From: Colius striatus
Lineage: Eukaryota; Chordata; Aves; Coliiformes; Coliidae
Length of the DNA: 64,000 nucleotides
NCBI RefSeq assembly: GCF_028858725.1
Contig: NC_084790.1
Coordinates: forward strand, 746,501 to 810,500
Direction: 5' to 3'
Below, in pieces: positions 1 through 10,459 of this stretch. The notes under the pieces were generated by a model. It had not been told where the DNA came from, ran no database searches, and saw only the letters and a program-made list of their open reading frames with translations. Numbering within the stretch: the stretch's first letter is position 1; every line of letters starts with the position of its first letter. A program made the position numbers and the translations under genes.

Positions 1-2217
1 GAATGGAGCTCTGTTAACATCCAAGATCAAGCCCTGCTGACTGACAGCTTCAACCCTCCACAAGGAGCTGCTGCCCCATGGCAGAGGCCAACCTCACTGT
101 CAGTCAGGGGTTCTGAGCCCCTCGAGCTGCAGCACTGCTCAGGGTCACCAATCCCAATCCTTTCAGTCAAACTCTTTGGCTTTGCCTGCAGGCCACAAAC
201 TACAGCAACAGCAGCAGAAAGCTGCTTCCAGCACACCACTCCTGTGCAGGGCTCCTCTGGAGCAGCCCTCTGCTGTGAGCTGAGCAAGGTGGGCTCCACA
301 TCACCTCCCTGTGCTCACAAGACTGAAGCTGGAGGGGGCCAGAAGCTGGTTCCCTGCTGCAGCCAACGTGAGCTCTTCAGAACACTGCACTGAGGGTGGG
401 GAACAAGCCTGCACCTCATGAGGTCACAGCTCTGTGTCCTTAGCTCTGAAACTAAGAATTTCTCAGCCTTCCAGGCTGTTTCATCAAGCAGAGGGACTCT
501 GAGATCCACCAACCCTCAACTCCCACACAGCACCGCTCTGCCCACTGCACAGGGCTGCGTCTCTGCACACACGTCCTTAGGGCACACACACACCCCCCCA
601 CCCTGGAAAGGAACTCCAGGATCAAAACAAGGCAACAAAACATCACATGGAATACAGCTGCAGCACTTCTCTTGCCACTGACTTGCTCAACAGCTGCCTG
701 GATTCAGATCCCAAGCCAGCAGCTAGCACGGACCACAGCCCTTTGCCAGCTGCACCTTCAGCCAGGCGAGCTCCAAGCTCCTGCCCAAACTTCTCTCTCC
801 TACCAATGGCACTGTCAACTATTCTTAGGACTTTTACCTGGTTTTGAAGTACCTGGTACAGGGGTGTGACTGACAGCTCTGGGAAAGTGCTGAGCAGCTG
901 CTCTGGAGAATGAATCTGCAGCTCATGCTCAGAGCCAGAGCTTCCACGAGCAGTGTGCCCTGCACCTGAACTGCTGCTGCTCCCAGCCTGGGGGTGCAGC
1001 CTGAGACACCACAGTGTCCTAAAAGCACATCACCTACCTCTACAGTCCTTCACCTCCAGCAGGCAGATCAGGAGGGACATTTGTGTTGTTGGTATTGTTT
1101 TAAACAGAGGTTTGGCCTCTAAACCCACAGGGGCTGTTTTACCCCCTCAGCTGGTGGTTGTAACTTTCAAGTCCCACCAAAACACAGTTGAGTTTCCCCC
1201 TCCCAGCTCACAAACCCTTTGATCTGCAGGAACTTATCACTCTCAAGTAGCCTCAGAGACAGCACAACACCTTGAAGCTGATACTGAAAGGTGTGGGGCA
1301 AAAGCTCCAGTGAGATCCACACAGTGACAGGCCAGAAACCAGCCAGGCCCAGCAATCAGCTCCTTTGGTTGAGCAGCACCAGGCTGCCTCCCCTTGGCTA
1401 GAAGGGCTGTGCCTGTCTGTGCTAGCACCCTTGGGGGTGGCTGTGCCTGGGGAGGTGCTGCTGCCCCTGATGCTGTCACTCCTGCTCATCTCCTTCATCC
1501 CTGAAAGCCAGGAGGGAAGGCAGCAGCGTCCTCCCCACAGACCCAGCACAGCCCTGGGCTGTGGGACCCCCATCCTCATCCCTCAGCCTCAGCACACCCC
1601 TCCAGAAAGCCCAGCCTGCTGCTCTCACTCCCATCTACACACACACAGCTGCCTTCTTAACACTGCCAGGCTCCTTCCACCCAGAGTACAGCTGCTCTGT
1701 GGCTTGGTGTCCCCCTTTGCACACTGCAAATACACTTCACATTTGCTCCTTCCTAAACCTGGTCAGGATGTGTTGGTGCTGCCAGCTGCAGGCACTCAGC
1801 CTGCCCCTTAAAACCTGCTACAGCCAGCCACTCTCTGACCATGCACTGAAGCTCTTTGCACAGACACTTGTGGTTCATTGACCTGAGGTCCTTTAACATT
1901 CAGTTAGAGAAGCAGCCTTCATAATCCTGCTCTCAACTCTCCCTGCAGGAAGGGATGGAAGGGCTTCTTTCTCCCCACTGCCTATAAAAGCAGCTGCTTT
2001 TACAGGGAACAAATTCTGCCTTGTGTTGCTTGGGAACCTCTTCTGTTCCAGCTTGTACCCGCTGCCCCTTGTCCACCTGGCTCTTTCCCTTCTGCCCTGC
2101 CTCTGGGAGGATGTTTCCTGCCCACATCTGCTTTCCCACCCACTCCACAATGAGGGAGCTGGAGTCAGTGCAGGAGCAGCCCTTACCCAACAGCTCAGTT
2201 ACTTGTCCCAGGCTCAC
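1..2217 (-). other. PSMD11: PSMD11 intron 2 (partial, runs off the left edge)
   Basis: The stretch left of PSMD11 exon 2 has no reading frame on the minus strand resembling the next PSMD11 exon, which should continue the PCI-family helical repeat region. The remaining exons therefore lie outside the window. No repeat family is clearly recognisable here apart from a short CA/C run near 583-601. I see no other gene; all open frames are short and show no family resemblance. Confidence 0.75.
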
Positions 2218-2319
2218 CTTCTGCCTGGCCAGTCTTGGCCAGGAGCAGCCCCAGCTCCAGGATGCTCTGCTCTTTGACCTGCACAGCTTCTTCATCATTC
2301 TCCTGCACATCACGTTTCA
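2218..2319 (-). CDS. PSMD11: PSMD11 coding exon 2 (26S proteasome non-ATPase subunit 11)
   Basis: This 102-nt exon encodes residues 31-64. The first codon (Val31) is split with exon 1. Read on the minus strand, the acceptor is a T-rich tract ending in AG at 2321-2320, and the donor GTGAGC starts at 2217. The peptide begins [18 protein letters not shown] and goes on to [16 protein letters not shown], which is the conserved N-terminal helical region of PSMD11/Rpn6. From recall of the human protein, the differences are a few substitutions such as Ile to Val in the RD[IV]QEN motif and Ser to Leu after ELG. PSMD11 is a lid subunit of the 19S regulatory particle that clamps the lid to the 20S core. 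The exon leaves one nucleotide for the next codon (phase 1); exon 3 is outside the window. Confidence 0.95.
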
Positions 2320-2743
2320 CTGCAAAAGAGAGAGCAAGTTCCCCTGAGTGTCACTGCAGGGAGGGAGGGTCAGCAGCAGGCAGCCCCTGGGAAGGCACCA
2401 ACAGGCAGGAGTGAACTCAGCCTGGCCTGAGAGATCTGCAAAGCACAAGGTGTGGAAAGTTGCAATGTGGAGCTTGGTGAGTGTTTCAGCTCCACTTCCC
2501 AAAGGTCTGAGCCCAGCTGGCAAACACCACTGTGCTCCAGTCCCAAGGTCTGAAGCACTCACATCACCCAGCTGCCTGAGCTCCACTTCCAAACCACCAC
2601 GTCACAACAGACCCTCAGAACCAAAATGGGTTTGGGTGTTGAGCCTGGAGGAGGCTGAGGGCAGACAGCAGCACTCTCTGACACTTCCTGACAGCAGGCT
2701 GCAGTGAGGGTCAGTCTCTTCTCTCAAGTAACAAGAGGAAATG

Positions 2744-2969
2744 GACTCAAGTTGCCCCAGGGGAAGGTGAGATTGGAGCTGAGGCAGAACTGTTTCCCTG
2801 AGAGGGGTGTCAGCCCCTGTGCCAGGCTGCCCAGGGAGCTGGGGCAGTGCCCAGCCCTGGAGGGACCCCAAAGCCGTGGAGCTGAGGTGCTGGGGGCTGT
2901 GGGTCAGTGCTGGGCTGGGACTGCAGCAGCTTCAAGGGCTTTGCCAACCACAATGATTCTGTGATTCAG
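2744..2969 (+). repeat. CR1 LINE 3' fragment
   Basis: The segment carries the CR1 3'-tail signature: a 'ccaggctgcccagggagctggggcag' type block, then 'ggctgggactgcagcag', ending at the octamer-like 'attctgtgattc'. It is 5'-truncated, has no coding capacity, and lies in PSMD11 intron 1 in the orientation opposite to the gene. Confidence 0.8.
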
Positions 2970-3424
2970 TGTGGGGGCTTCTGGTGCTGCTTTGTGCATC
3001 AAGGTGTGATCCCACGGCCAAAAGGCAGCATAGGGACAGTGTCAGCTCCATCAGGCACATCCCTCAGAGCCCCTCAGCTGTGTGGCCACTGCCCCTTCCC
3101 ACACCCAGCTCTGACAGTCTCCTCAGCACTAGGTGCCAGCCTGAGGAGCTGCCACCCACAGAAGGGCCAAATGACACCCAGCAGCACCAAACCCACATTT
3201 ACACAGCAGCAGTGGCACAGAAATCAGCACCAAGCAATGCACTTCCCTGGCACCGAGGAAACATCCACCCAGGAGCACGTGTGCTGGGCAGTTCATGCAG
3301 CTCCCACACCAACAGAGCCAAAACACTGCCCAGCTGCACAGAGAGACCCCACACACTGCCCATGAGCACACACAGTCCCACAGTGCTGGGGGCTGACAGG
3401 GCCCTGCAGAGCTGCTCCAGCCCC

Positions 3425-4045
3425 TGCTACAGCAGCTTCCCCTGGCTCAGGGGGCACAGGAACGTGTCCAGGTGGGGTTGGGAACCTCCTGAGGAGCCTC
3501 CACACCCTCCCTGGGCAGCCTGGGTCAGGGCTCCCTCACCTCAGCACCAAAGGAGCTTCTCCTCCTGAGCCAGGGGCACTGCCTGTGTGCCTGTGTTCAT
3601 CACCCTTTGTCCTGGCACTGGCCACCACACACCAAACACTGGTCTTGTCACTCCACACCCGCCCTTCAGGGACTGATCAGCATCAATGAGCTCCCTCCTC
3701 AGCCTCCTCTTCTCCAGACTGACCAGCCCCAGGGCCCACAGCCTTTCCTCAGCAGGAACATGCTCCAGTGCCCTGAGCATCTTGCTGGCCGTGTGCTGGC
3801 CTCTCTGCAGCACTTCCCTGTCCCTCTGCAGCTGGGGAGCCCACAACTGGCCCCAGGACTCCAGATGAGGCCTCAGCACATGTGGCAGAGCAGAGCAAAG
3901 GGGAGCAGAAGCTCCCTGGCCCTGCTGCTGGATCCACACTCAGCTGGATGCCCCCAGGCTGCCCCTGGCTTTGCCCAGGAGGGCAGGGTGCTGCCCATGG
4001 TTATCTGGTGCCCAGCAGCACTGCCAGCTCTCTCTGCACAGATCA
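3425..4045 (-). repeat. CR1 LINE fragment, 5'-truncated
   Basis: Read on the minus strand this contains hallmark CR1 3'-region blocks, among them the 'gaggcctcatctggagtcc' block and the 'ctgaggaaaggctgtgggc' block, followed by the 'gtgtggaggctcc' block. These are the same blocks found in the copies at 30.0 and 43.1 kb. The terminal octamer repeat is absent, so the element has lost its extreme 3' end. It is in the same orientation as PSMD11. Only the non-coding and extreme C-terminal part of a CR1 would be present. Confidence 0.85.
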
Positions 4046-4564
4046 CACACATCACACCTGTTGTGGCCAAAGCAAAGCCATTTGGTTCTCAAGCAGAGAC
4101 ACAGTGCCCACAGGCTCCAGCCACTGGCCCCACAGCCCTGAGGACCCCAGTGCTCAGCAGGCACAAACACTGAGCAGCACCAGCAGCTCTCAGAGGCCCT
4201 GGAGCCTCCAAGCAAAGTGTAACACAGGCAGCAGGACACAGCCCCTGTGGCTGGCTCAGCGGGCTGACAGCAGAGCCCTGCAGCTCACCACACACCACAC
4301 GAGCCACTCTTTCCAACAGCCCTTCTGCAGCCTGGCCCCGACACAGGGCTGTGCCTGTCCCAGCCCCCGGGCAGCTGCACACCCAGCACAGCCCGGCGCG
4401 GGGCCGCTGCACACCAGCGGCGTCTGGCTCGGCACAAACGGCGGCGGAACCGCGGGCCCGAGGCACGGCACAGCTCCCGCCAATGCCCGTGCGGCGCTGC
4501 GCGGGGGATTCAAACCGCGGCCCGGCCCGGTGTGTGCGGCCCGCCGAGCCCCGCCGCTGCCCGG

Positions 4565-4985
4565 CCCCGCAGCCCCGGCGGAACAGAGCTGCTGCCGGCA
4601 CCTCGTCCCGTCCCGCCGCGGCCCCACAGCCCGGCCCCGCAACACTGAGCTGCTGCTGGCGGCGCCGTCCCGTCCCCGCGGCCCCGGCGGCACAGCCCCG
4701 CTCCCGGCAGCTCCGTCCCCTCCCCATGGCCCCGGCAGCACAGCCCTGTTACCGGCAGCTCCGTCCGGTCCCCACGGCCCCGCTACCGGCAGCCCCGTCC
4801 CGTCCCCGCAGCCCCGTTACCGGCAGCTCCGTCCCGTCCCCGCAGCCCCGCTACCGGCAGCTCCGTCCCGTCCCGCTGCCACTCCCACAGCCGGCCCAAC
4901 AGCACAGCCCCGGTACCGGCAGCCCCGTCCCGTCCCCACAGCCCCGGCGGCACAGAGCCAGCACCGGCAGCTCGCCCCGTCCCGC
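4565..4985. repeat. GC-rich minisatellite, 34-bp core unit
   Basis: The motif 'accggcag' followed by '[ct]ccgtcc[cg]gtcccc' recurs at 4751, 4785, 4819 and 4853, giving an exact 34-bp period. More diverged and longer units extend on both sides. It lies in PSMD11 intron 1, beginning about 200 bp inside the donor site. Its stop-poor composition creates long spurious open frames on both strands. Confidence 0.85.
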
Positions 4986-5111
4986 CGCAGCCCCGCGCTC
5001 CGCCGCCGCCCGTGCCCGCGCGTGTGGAGGCAGCCGCAGGCTCGGGGGTCCCCGCGGGGCAGCGCGGCGGCGCGGGGCCGGGGCCGCGGGCACAGGCCGC
5101 GCGGTGAGTCA

Positions 5112-5678
<567 letters not shown>

Positions 5679-5689
5679 TCACAAGCACG

Positions 5690-6220
5690 TGCCCACGGTA
5701 TGTGTACCCCCCTTGCACACGGGTGCACACGCTGCACTGCCCTTACTGCAGACACTCCCCCGCACCTACACCCCGTGCACGGCCTCTCCTTGCACAGCCG
5801 CTCTGCTGCACGCTCACACGCGCTCCCTTGTGCACACACACGTGCACTGGCGTGTTCTCCTTTCACACTCACTTGCTCACCATTGCACGACTGCACACCC
5901 CCCCCATAGACACGTGGTCCTCCTTGCACACACGCTGCCCTCACACTCCTCTTCGCACACAGACTGTCCTCCCTCGAGCACAACCCCTTGCAGACCCCCT
6001 TTATGCACCCACACACCTCCTTTGCACACATGGCCCTTCCACAACCCCCTCACGCCTCCTTGCACGCCCGTTCCTCCCTTGCACACCCCTTGTGCACACA
6101 CACACTCCCCCTGCAACGCCCCCATTCCTCACACCCCTTCACACGCCCCCCTCTCCCCTTTCCACGCTTCCTGCGCTCCCCCTCCCCCTTCCTCGCCCCC
6201 CTCCCGCACAGCCCCTGCAC
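5690..6220. repeat. Degenerate C-rich 'ttgcacac' tandem repeat
   Basis: Imperfect units containing 'ccttgcacac' or 'tgcacacac' recur roughly every 25-35 bp, alternating with C-rich spacers. Units have diverged and no fixed period can be given by eye. Confidence 0.5.
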
Positions 6221-6406
6221 ACCCCGGGGCCGGGCAGACCCGCCCGCCCCTAATCGCCTCCAGCTGCAATAACATTCCCGGCGCTCGCAGGCGCCGCCGC
6301 CCCCGGAGCCGCCCCCGGCCCCGACCCCTCCCCCGGGCCCCCCGGGCCCCCCCTCCCCCGGGCCGGGCCAGCTGCGTGGCCGTGGGGCAGCCCCACGGCG
6401 GGGCCC

Positions 6407-6453
6407 CCGGGGGGGTGGGGCGGGGAGGGGGGTGTCCGTGGGTTGGGGGGGGT
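6407..6453 (+). other. G-run cluster with quadruplex potential
   Basis: Several runs of four or more G separated by short loops occur within about 45 bp on the plus strand. This satisfies the usual G-quadruplex pattern many times over. It is in intergenic DNA about 1.1 kb upstream of PSMD11. Confidence 0.6.
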
Positions 6454-7780
6454 CAGGGACCGCAGCGAACGGATTGGGATGGGATCCCATTCCCAGCCCG
6501 AGTTCTCCAGGAGGGGTTTTGGGGTGGGGATGGGGTACCATGTCCATCAGCCCACTCTTATCCATGCCCCCTCCTCCAGGAGCGATGCCGGGCTGGAGAT
6601 GAGCTACCACATCTGTGTGTGCCATGTTTGCAGGGGCAAATGCTGGGGATGACACAGCCCATCACATCTCATCCTGAGGCCTCCAGGAGGAGGCTGGATG
6701 GAGAGGCAGCCCCACGCTCCTCTCCCTCACCCTTTGGCAGAGGGAAGGGTCCCACATGGCTCAGAACAGGGCGGTGGGATGGAGATGGGATCCTCCATGT
6801 GCCTTGGCAATCCCAGCTCTCGTTAGGGCCATCCCTAACTGCTAGGAGGGGGCACATCCTACTCTCTGGCCCTTCCGTGGCTCCTTTAAGAGCTGCAGGC
6901 AGGAACTGAGTTTAGCTGGCGGCCGCCTGTCCCCCTGGCACCCGGCCACAGCTCTGGCCCCCACATCCCCCCGGCTCCCGTGCCTGGGGGGCAACGAGGC
7001 TGGGGGGGCACCGGGGGAGCCCGGGTCCCCTTTGGCCTTGTCCCCGTGGTTAAGGCGCTGTGGACCCGCAGTTGATGTCCCCAGCGAGGGCCTGGGATCT
7101 GTCACGCTGCTAAGGGCTAAGAAATGATCGGTGGGGACACGTGACATGTCACCATGAGCTGTCCCTCGTCATGTCCCTGCTGCCAGCCACTGCTGGGGAC
7201 ACAGGACGAGGGGGAACGGGGACAGGGGGGTGGATCCCACTGCCTCGAGGGAATTGTTCACCCGGGACTGAGCTGCTGGGACAGGCCCCACGGGCAAAGG
7301 GGGCTGAGGGACAGGGGATGGGGCAGCCCAGGGGACACAGAAGCCTGAGGGCCGTGGGGACAGCCCTGCCATGGGCCAGGGTCTCATCCTGGAGCCAGGA
7401 GAATGCAGAGCCTGAGGTCCAGGGGACAGGAGTGACCACAGCCTGGGACACAAGAGCACTGGGACATCCCGGGACCTGTCCTTTCCCCAGTGAGACCAGT
7501 TCCTTTCACCAGCAGCCCCTTCCCTGCCCTGGTTTTGCCCCCGGGGTGTCTCCTTGCCCAAACAGAGCCCAGGGCCATCACCCCACGCTGCCCCAAGTGT
7601 GGCCACTCCTCTTGGGACCCCCCTGTGCCAGCCTCCCTGGGCACTGCTGTGAGCCTGTGGGTGCCGCAGGCCTGGGCCAGGAGGGGCTGAGCCACACTCT
7701 AATTGACTTCTGCCGCCTCAGGCAGCTGGCAAAACAGAGCAGAGCTCATTAGGGGACATCAAAGGACCCCCAGCATGGCC

Positions 7781-7795
7781 CGGGGGGGGGGGGGG
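7781..7795 (+). repeat. G15 homopolymer
   Basis: An uninterrupted G run of about 15 bases. The length may be unreliable because homopolymers of this kind are prone to sequencing error. Confidence 0.8.
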
Positions 7796-8732
7796 ACGGG
7801 ACACAGCGGGACTCACCACTGGCGTTTGCTCCCTCTGCTTGCCTTAAAAGAGGAAGAGGAGGATGGGAGTCAGCAGCCTGGGCGGGCTGGGGCTGAGCCA
7901 CCCGCTGCCAGGAGGTCCCTGTCCAGGGGCTTGGCTGGACCTGAGTACCCCACACTCAGGGTGATCTGTCCCCCATTCCTGGGGTGCCCTATCCTGAAGG
8001 TGACCTGGACCTGTCCCCAAGGTTAGCTGGATCTGGGGTGACTCCCCTAACCCAAGAGGCTCATCCTTGGGGTGCCCTGTCCCCAGGCGACAGAGCAGGG
8101 GACAGAGGGGACACACATTGCCATTGCTTGCAGATACCTTCTGTCTCCTTTCCCCTCAGGCTGCAAACAGCCTGGAGAGCCAAAAACCTCCCCAAACCCC
8201 TCACTCCCCAAAAAAAGGGCTCAGGCAGGCTGTGGGCTGAGCCACGCGGGGCTGGACCCATCCCAACTCTGCCGATCCCAGCCCCAAAGCTCTCCCTCCA
8301 CCTCAGGAGCCGGGGGGTGGGGGCCGCGGCCAGAGCCCCCCCGCAGCAGCCGGGGGCTGGGCGCAGCGACCCCAGGGCCGGGACACGGCAGATGAGCCAC
8401 TGAGCGAAGGCAGCAGCGTCTGTGTGCCGGCTCCCGCATTCCTGCGTGGAGACTTCACACCCCCCCCCCCGCGCCGCCGCCGGCCGAACAAAGCGGCCTT
8501 GGGTGGGATCTGCCGCTCGGGGAGCACCCCCCGGGCCAAAGCGCCCAGCACCAGGGCTGCATCCAGCCCGCCTCGGTCCCTAGGGCGGGGGTGACCCCTC
8601 CTCTGCGCCGGCACCTTTGGGTGCAGGGGAGGCGGGGGGGGGGTCCCTTTGGCCTAGTCTCCATCTGCCAATGTCCCGTCCCGTCCCCCCCCCACCTCGG
8701 GGAGGGACATGAAATCGTCAGCTCAACCTCAT

Positions 8733-8738
8733 TTTAAT
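8733..8738 (-). terminator. FZD2: Candidate distal polyadenylation hexamer (ATTAAA) for FZD2
   Basis: ATTAAA on the minus strand, about 1.72 kb after the FZD2 stop codon. This is the common variant hexamer and would give a long 3' UTR. It is a candidate only; a closer AATAAA also exists. Confidence 0.3.
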
Positions 8739-8764
8739 TCCATTTTGGGAGACAGCGGAGCCAA

Positions 8765-8807
8765 GGGGTGCCAGGGGGTGGGTGCCAGGGGGTGGGTGCC
8801 AGGGGGG
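8765..8807 (+). repeat. 14-bp G-rich tandem repeat (three units)
   Basis: The unit 'tgccagggggtggg' starts at 8769, 8783 and 8797, a 14-bp period. Each unit contributes two G runs, so the array can form a G-quadruplex on the plus strand, which would be the antisense strand of a long FZD2 3' UTR. Confidence 0.8.
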
Positions 8808-9864
8808 GTCCCAGACAGCACAGTCTGTCCCACAATCTGGTTCTTCAAATCATGAAAAGGAGGGGGAGAAATAACCCCAACCCACCCAAGGCTGGATAAG
8901 TTTCCCTCCCTCTTCTCTCCCCCCTTCCAAGTCATCGCTGGAAAATTAAACCGGATCCAAAGAGTTTTTCCTTTCCAAAATGTGCTGGCGAGGCGCTGCC
9001 TTAACCCCTTCACTCCCGCTGCGCCCTGACACACGGATCTGGCGTTTTGAAGGGGCTTTGGGGATGGTCCCGGGGCTCTGCTGGGCAAAGGAGAACGGTC
9101 CAAGCCGGCTACAAACCCTCCCAGTGCCCGGAGGAGCCCCACAGCCCCCCCAGCCGACGGAGAGGAGACGCCTCGGGGCTCCCCGGGGCGGGTTTTGGGG
9201 CGCCCGCGGGTCAGCGCGTCCCTGCCCACATCTCCCGCTCCATTTCGGGAAGCAGATTAGTACCATTTCTCTAAATGTCAACGAAATGCAGCTGATTAAA
9301 TTCCTCCTTGCCCTCCCCTCCCCTCTGCGGCAGCCCCCCTCCAGCCGGGACAGCCCCACCACCCCAGCCAGGACCCGCTTCCCTCCGCAGACTCGGGGTG
9401 AGGGGCCCACCGACAGCCCCAACCCCACATCCCATAGGCGACGGGAGGCAGCTCCTCGGGGGGGGGGGGCACGGGAGAGACACCCCACCCCCCGACGAAA
9501 AAATCCCAATTTGGGAGTGAAACGGATCTTTCTCTTCCCCTGCCAAGCGCTTTGTTCCAGCCAGGGGGATGCCGGCTCATGCCCGCGGGGGATGGAAGGG
9601 GAGGGCCCGGCAGCACCCGCGGGGACCCCCCCCCACCATTTACTCCTGGATGTGGGGGCAGCTCAGGAATCCACTCAGCGGGGGCCTGTCCCACTCGGTC
9701 CGATTCGCAAAGGAGTGTTTCTAAAGTTATTTGGGACGAAAAGTCCGGGGGGGGACACACCTCGGGGGGAGCCTCAACCCGCTTTGGGGAGTGGGAAAAA
9801 GAGGAGGGGGGAAAAATCAACTTTCTTGGGGAGTTTGCAAAAAGAGAGGGAGGAAAAGGGTGTT

Positions 9865-9870
9865 TTTATT
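9865..9870 (-). terminator. FZD2: Candidate polyadenylation signal (AATAAA) for FZD2
   Basis: The canonical AATAAA hexamer on the minus strand lies 590 nt past the FZD2 stop codon. It is the only canonical hexamer I saw on that strand between the stop codon and about 6 kb. Using it would put the polypurine tract inside the 3' UTR. Confidence 0.45.
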
Positions 9871-10012
9871 GGCTTTTCCCCCCTTTCCACAGCGCCCGGA
9901 GCCGCCGCGGCCCCTCGGGCCCCGTCACCAGCCGCGGCGGCCCCGCGGGGGGAACTGCAGCGGGGAGGGGGCGCGGGGGGGCCGGGAGCCCCCACACAGG
10001 CTCGGCACGGGA

Positions 10013-10254
10013 CTTTTCCCCCTTTTTCTTCTTTCTTCCCTCTTCTTTCCCCGTTTTACCTCCCCGCCTTTTCCTCCTCTTTTTTCTCCCCTTCTTTTTT
10101 TTCCTCCTTCCAACCCTCTCCTTCGCTTCCCTCCCTTTTCTTTTTTCTCTCCCTTTTTGCCTTTTTCCTCTCTCCCCCTTTTCTCCTTTTTCCCCTTTTC
10201 CTCTCTCTTTCTGCCCTTTCTTTCTCTCCCCTTTTCTCCCCCTCTCCCCTCTCC
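10013..10254 (-). repeat. 240-bp polypurine (GA-rich) tract on the FZD2 sense strand
   Basis: The plus strand is almost pure C/T for about 240 bp with only a handful of interruptions, so the FZD2 sense strand is GA-rich. It lies 205-447 nt after the stop codon, upstream of the candidate AATAAA. No strict period is visible; short units such as 'ccctttt' and 'ttctttc' vary. Confidence 0.9.
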
Positions 10255-10293
10255 ACATCTCACATACAAATATATAATTCCTTTTACAAATGC

Positions 10294-10301
10294 TATTTAC
10301 A
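10294..10301 (-). promoter_or_regulatory. FZD2: Pumilio response element in the FZD2 3' UTR
   Basis: The minus strand carries TGTAAATA, an exact match to the Pumilio consensus UGUANAUA, about 160 nt after the FZD2 stop codon in a short AU-rich island. Family knowledge says such sites recruit PUM proteins to repress or destabilise mRNAs. Function here is inferred. Confidence 0.5.
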
Positions 10302-10459
10302 GGTTTAATTACACCCCCCCAGCGCAGGCCACCAAAGAGAACAGACAGACACCCCTCAGACGTTAATCAATCTAAGAATAAAAAATATAGAATACCCCCC
10401 TCCCCTCCCGTTTCCCCCAGAGCCCCGTCCGGGAGCGCGGGGCGGCGCTGGGCCGGGGG

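Noticed and set aside
8980-10308. 442-codon plus-strand open frame
   Set aside because: Its C-terminal third is the polypyrimidine tract translated as Phe/Ser/Pro/Leu, and the rest has no recognisable domain.
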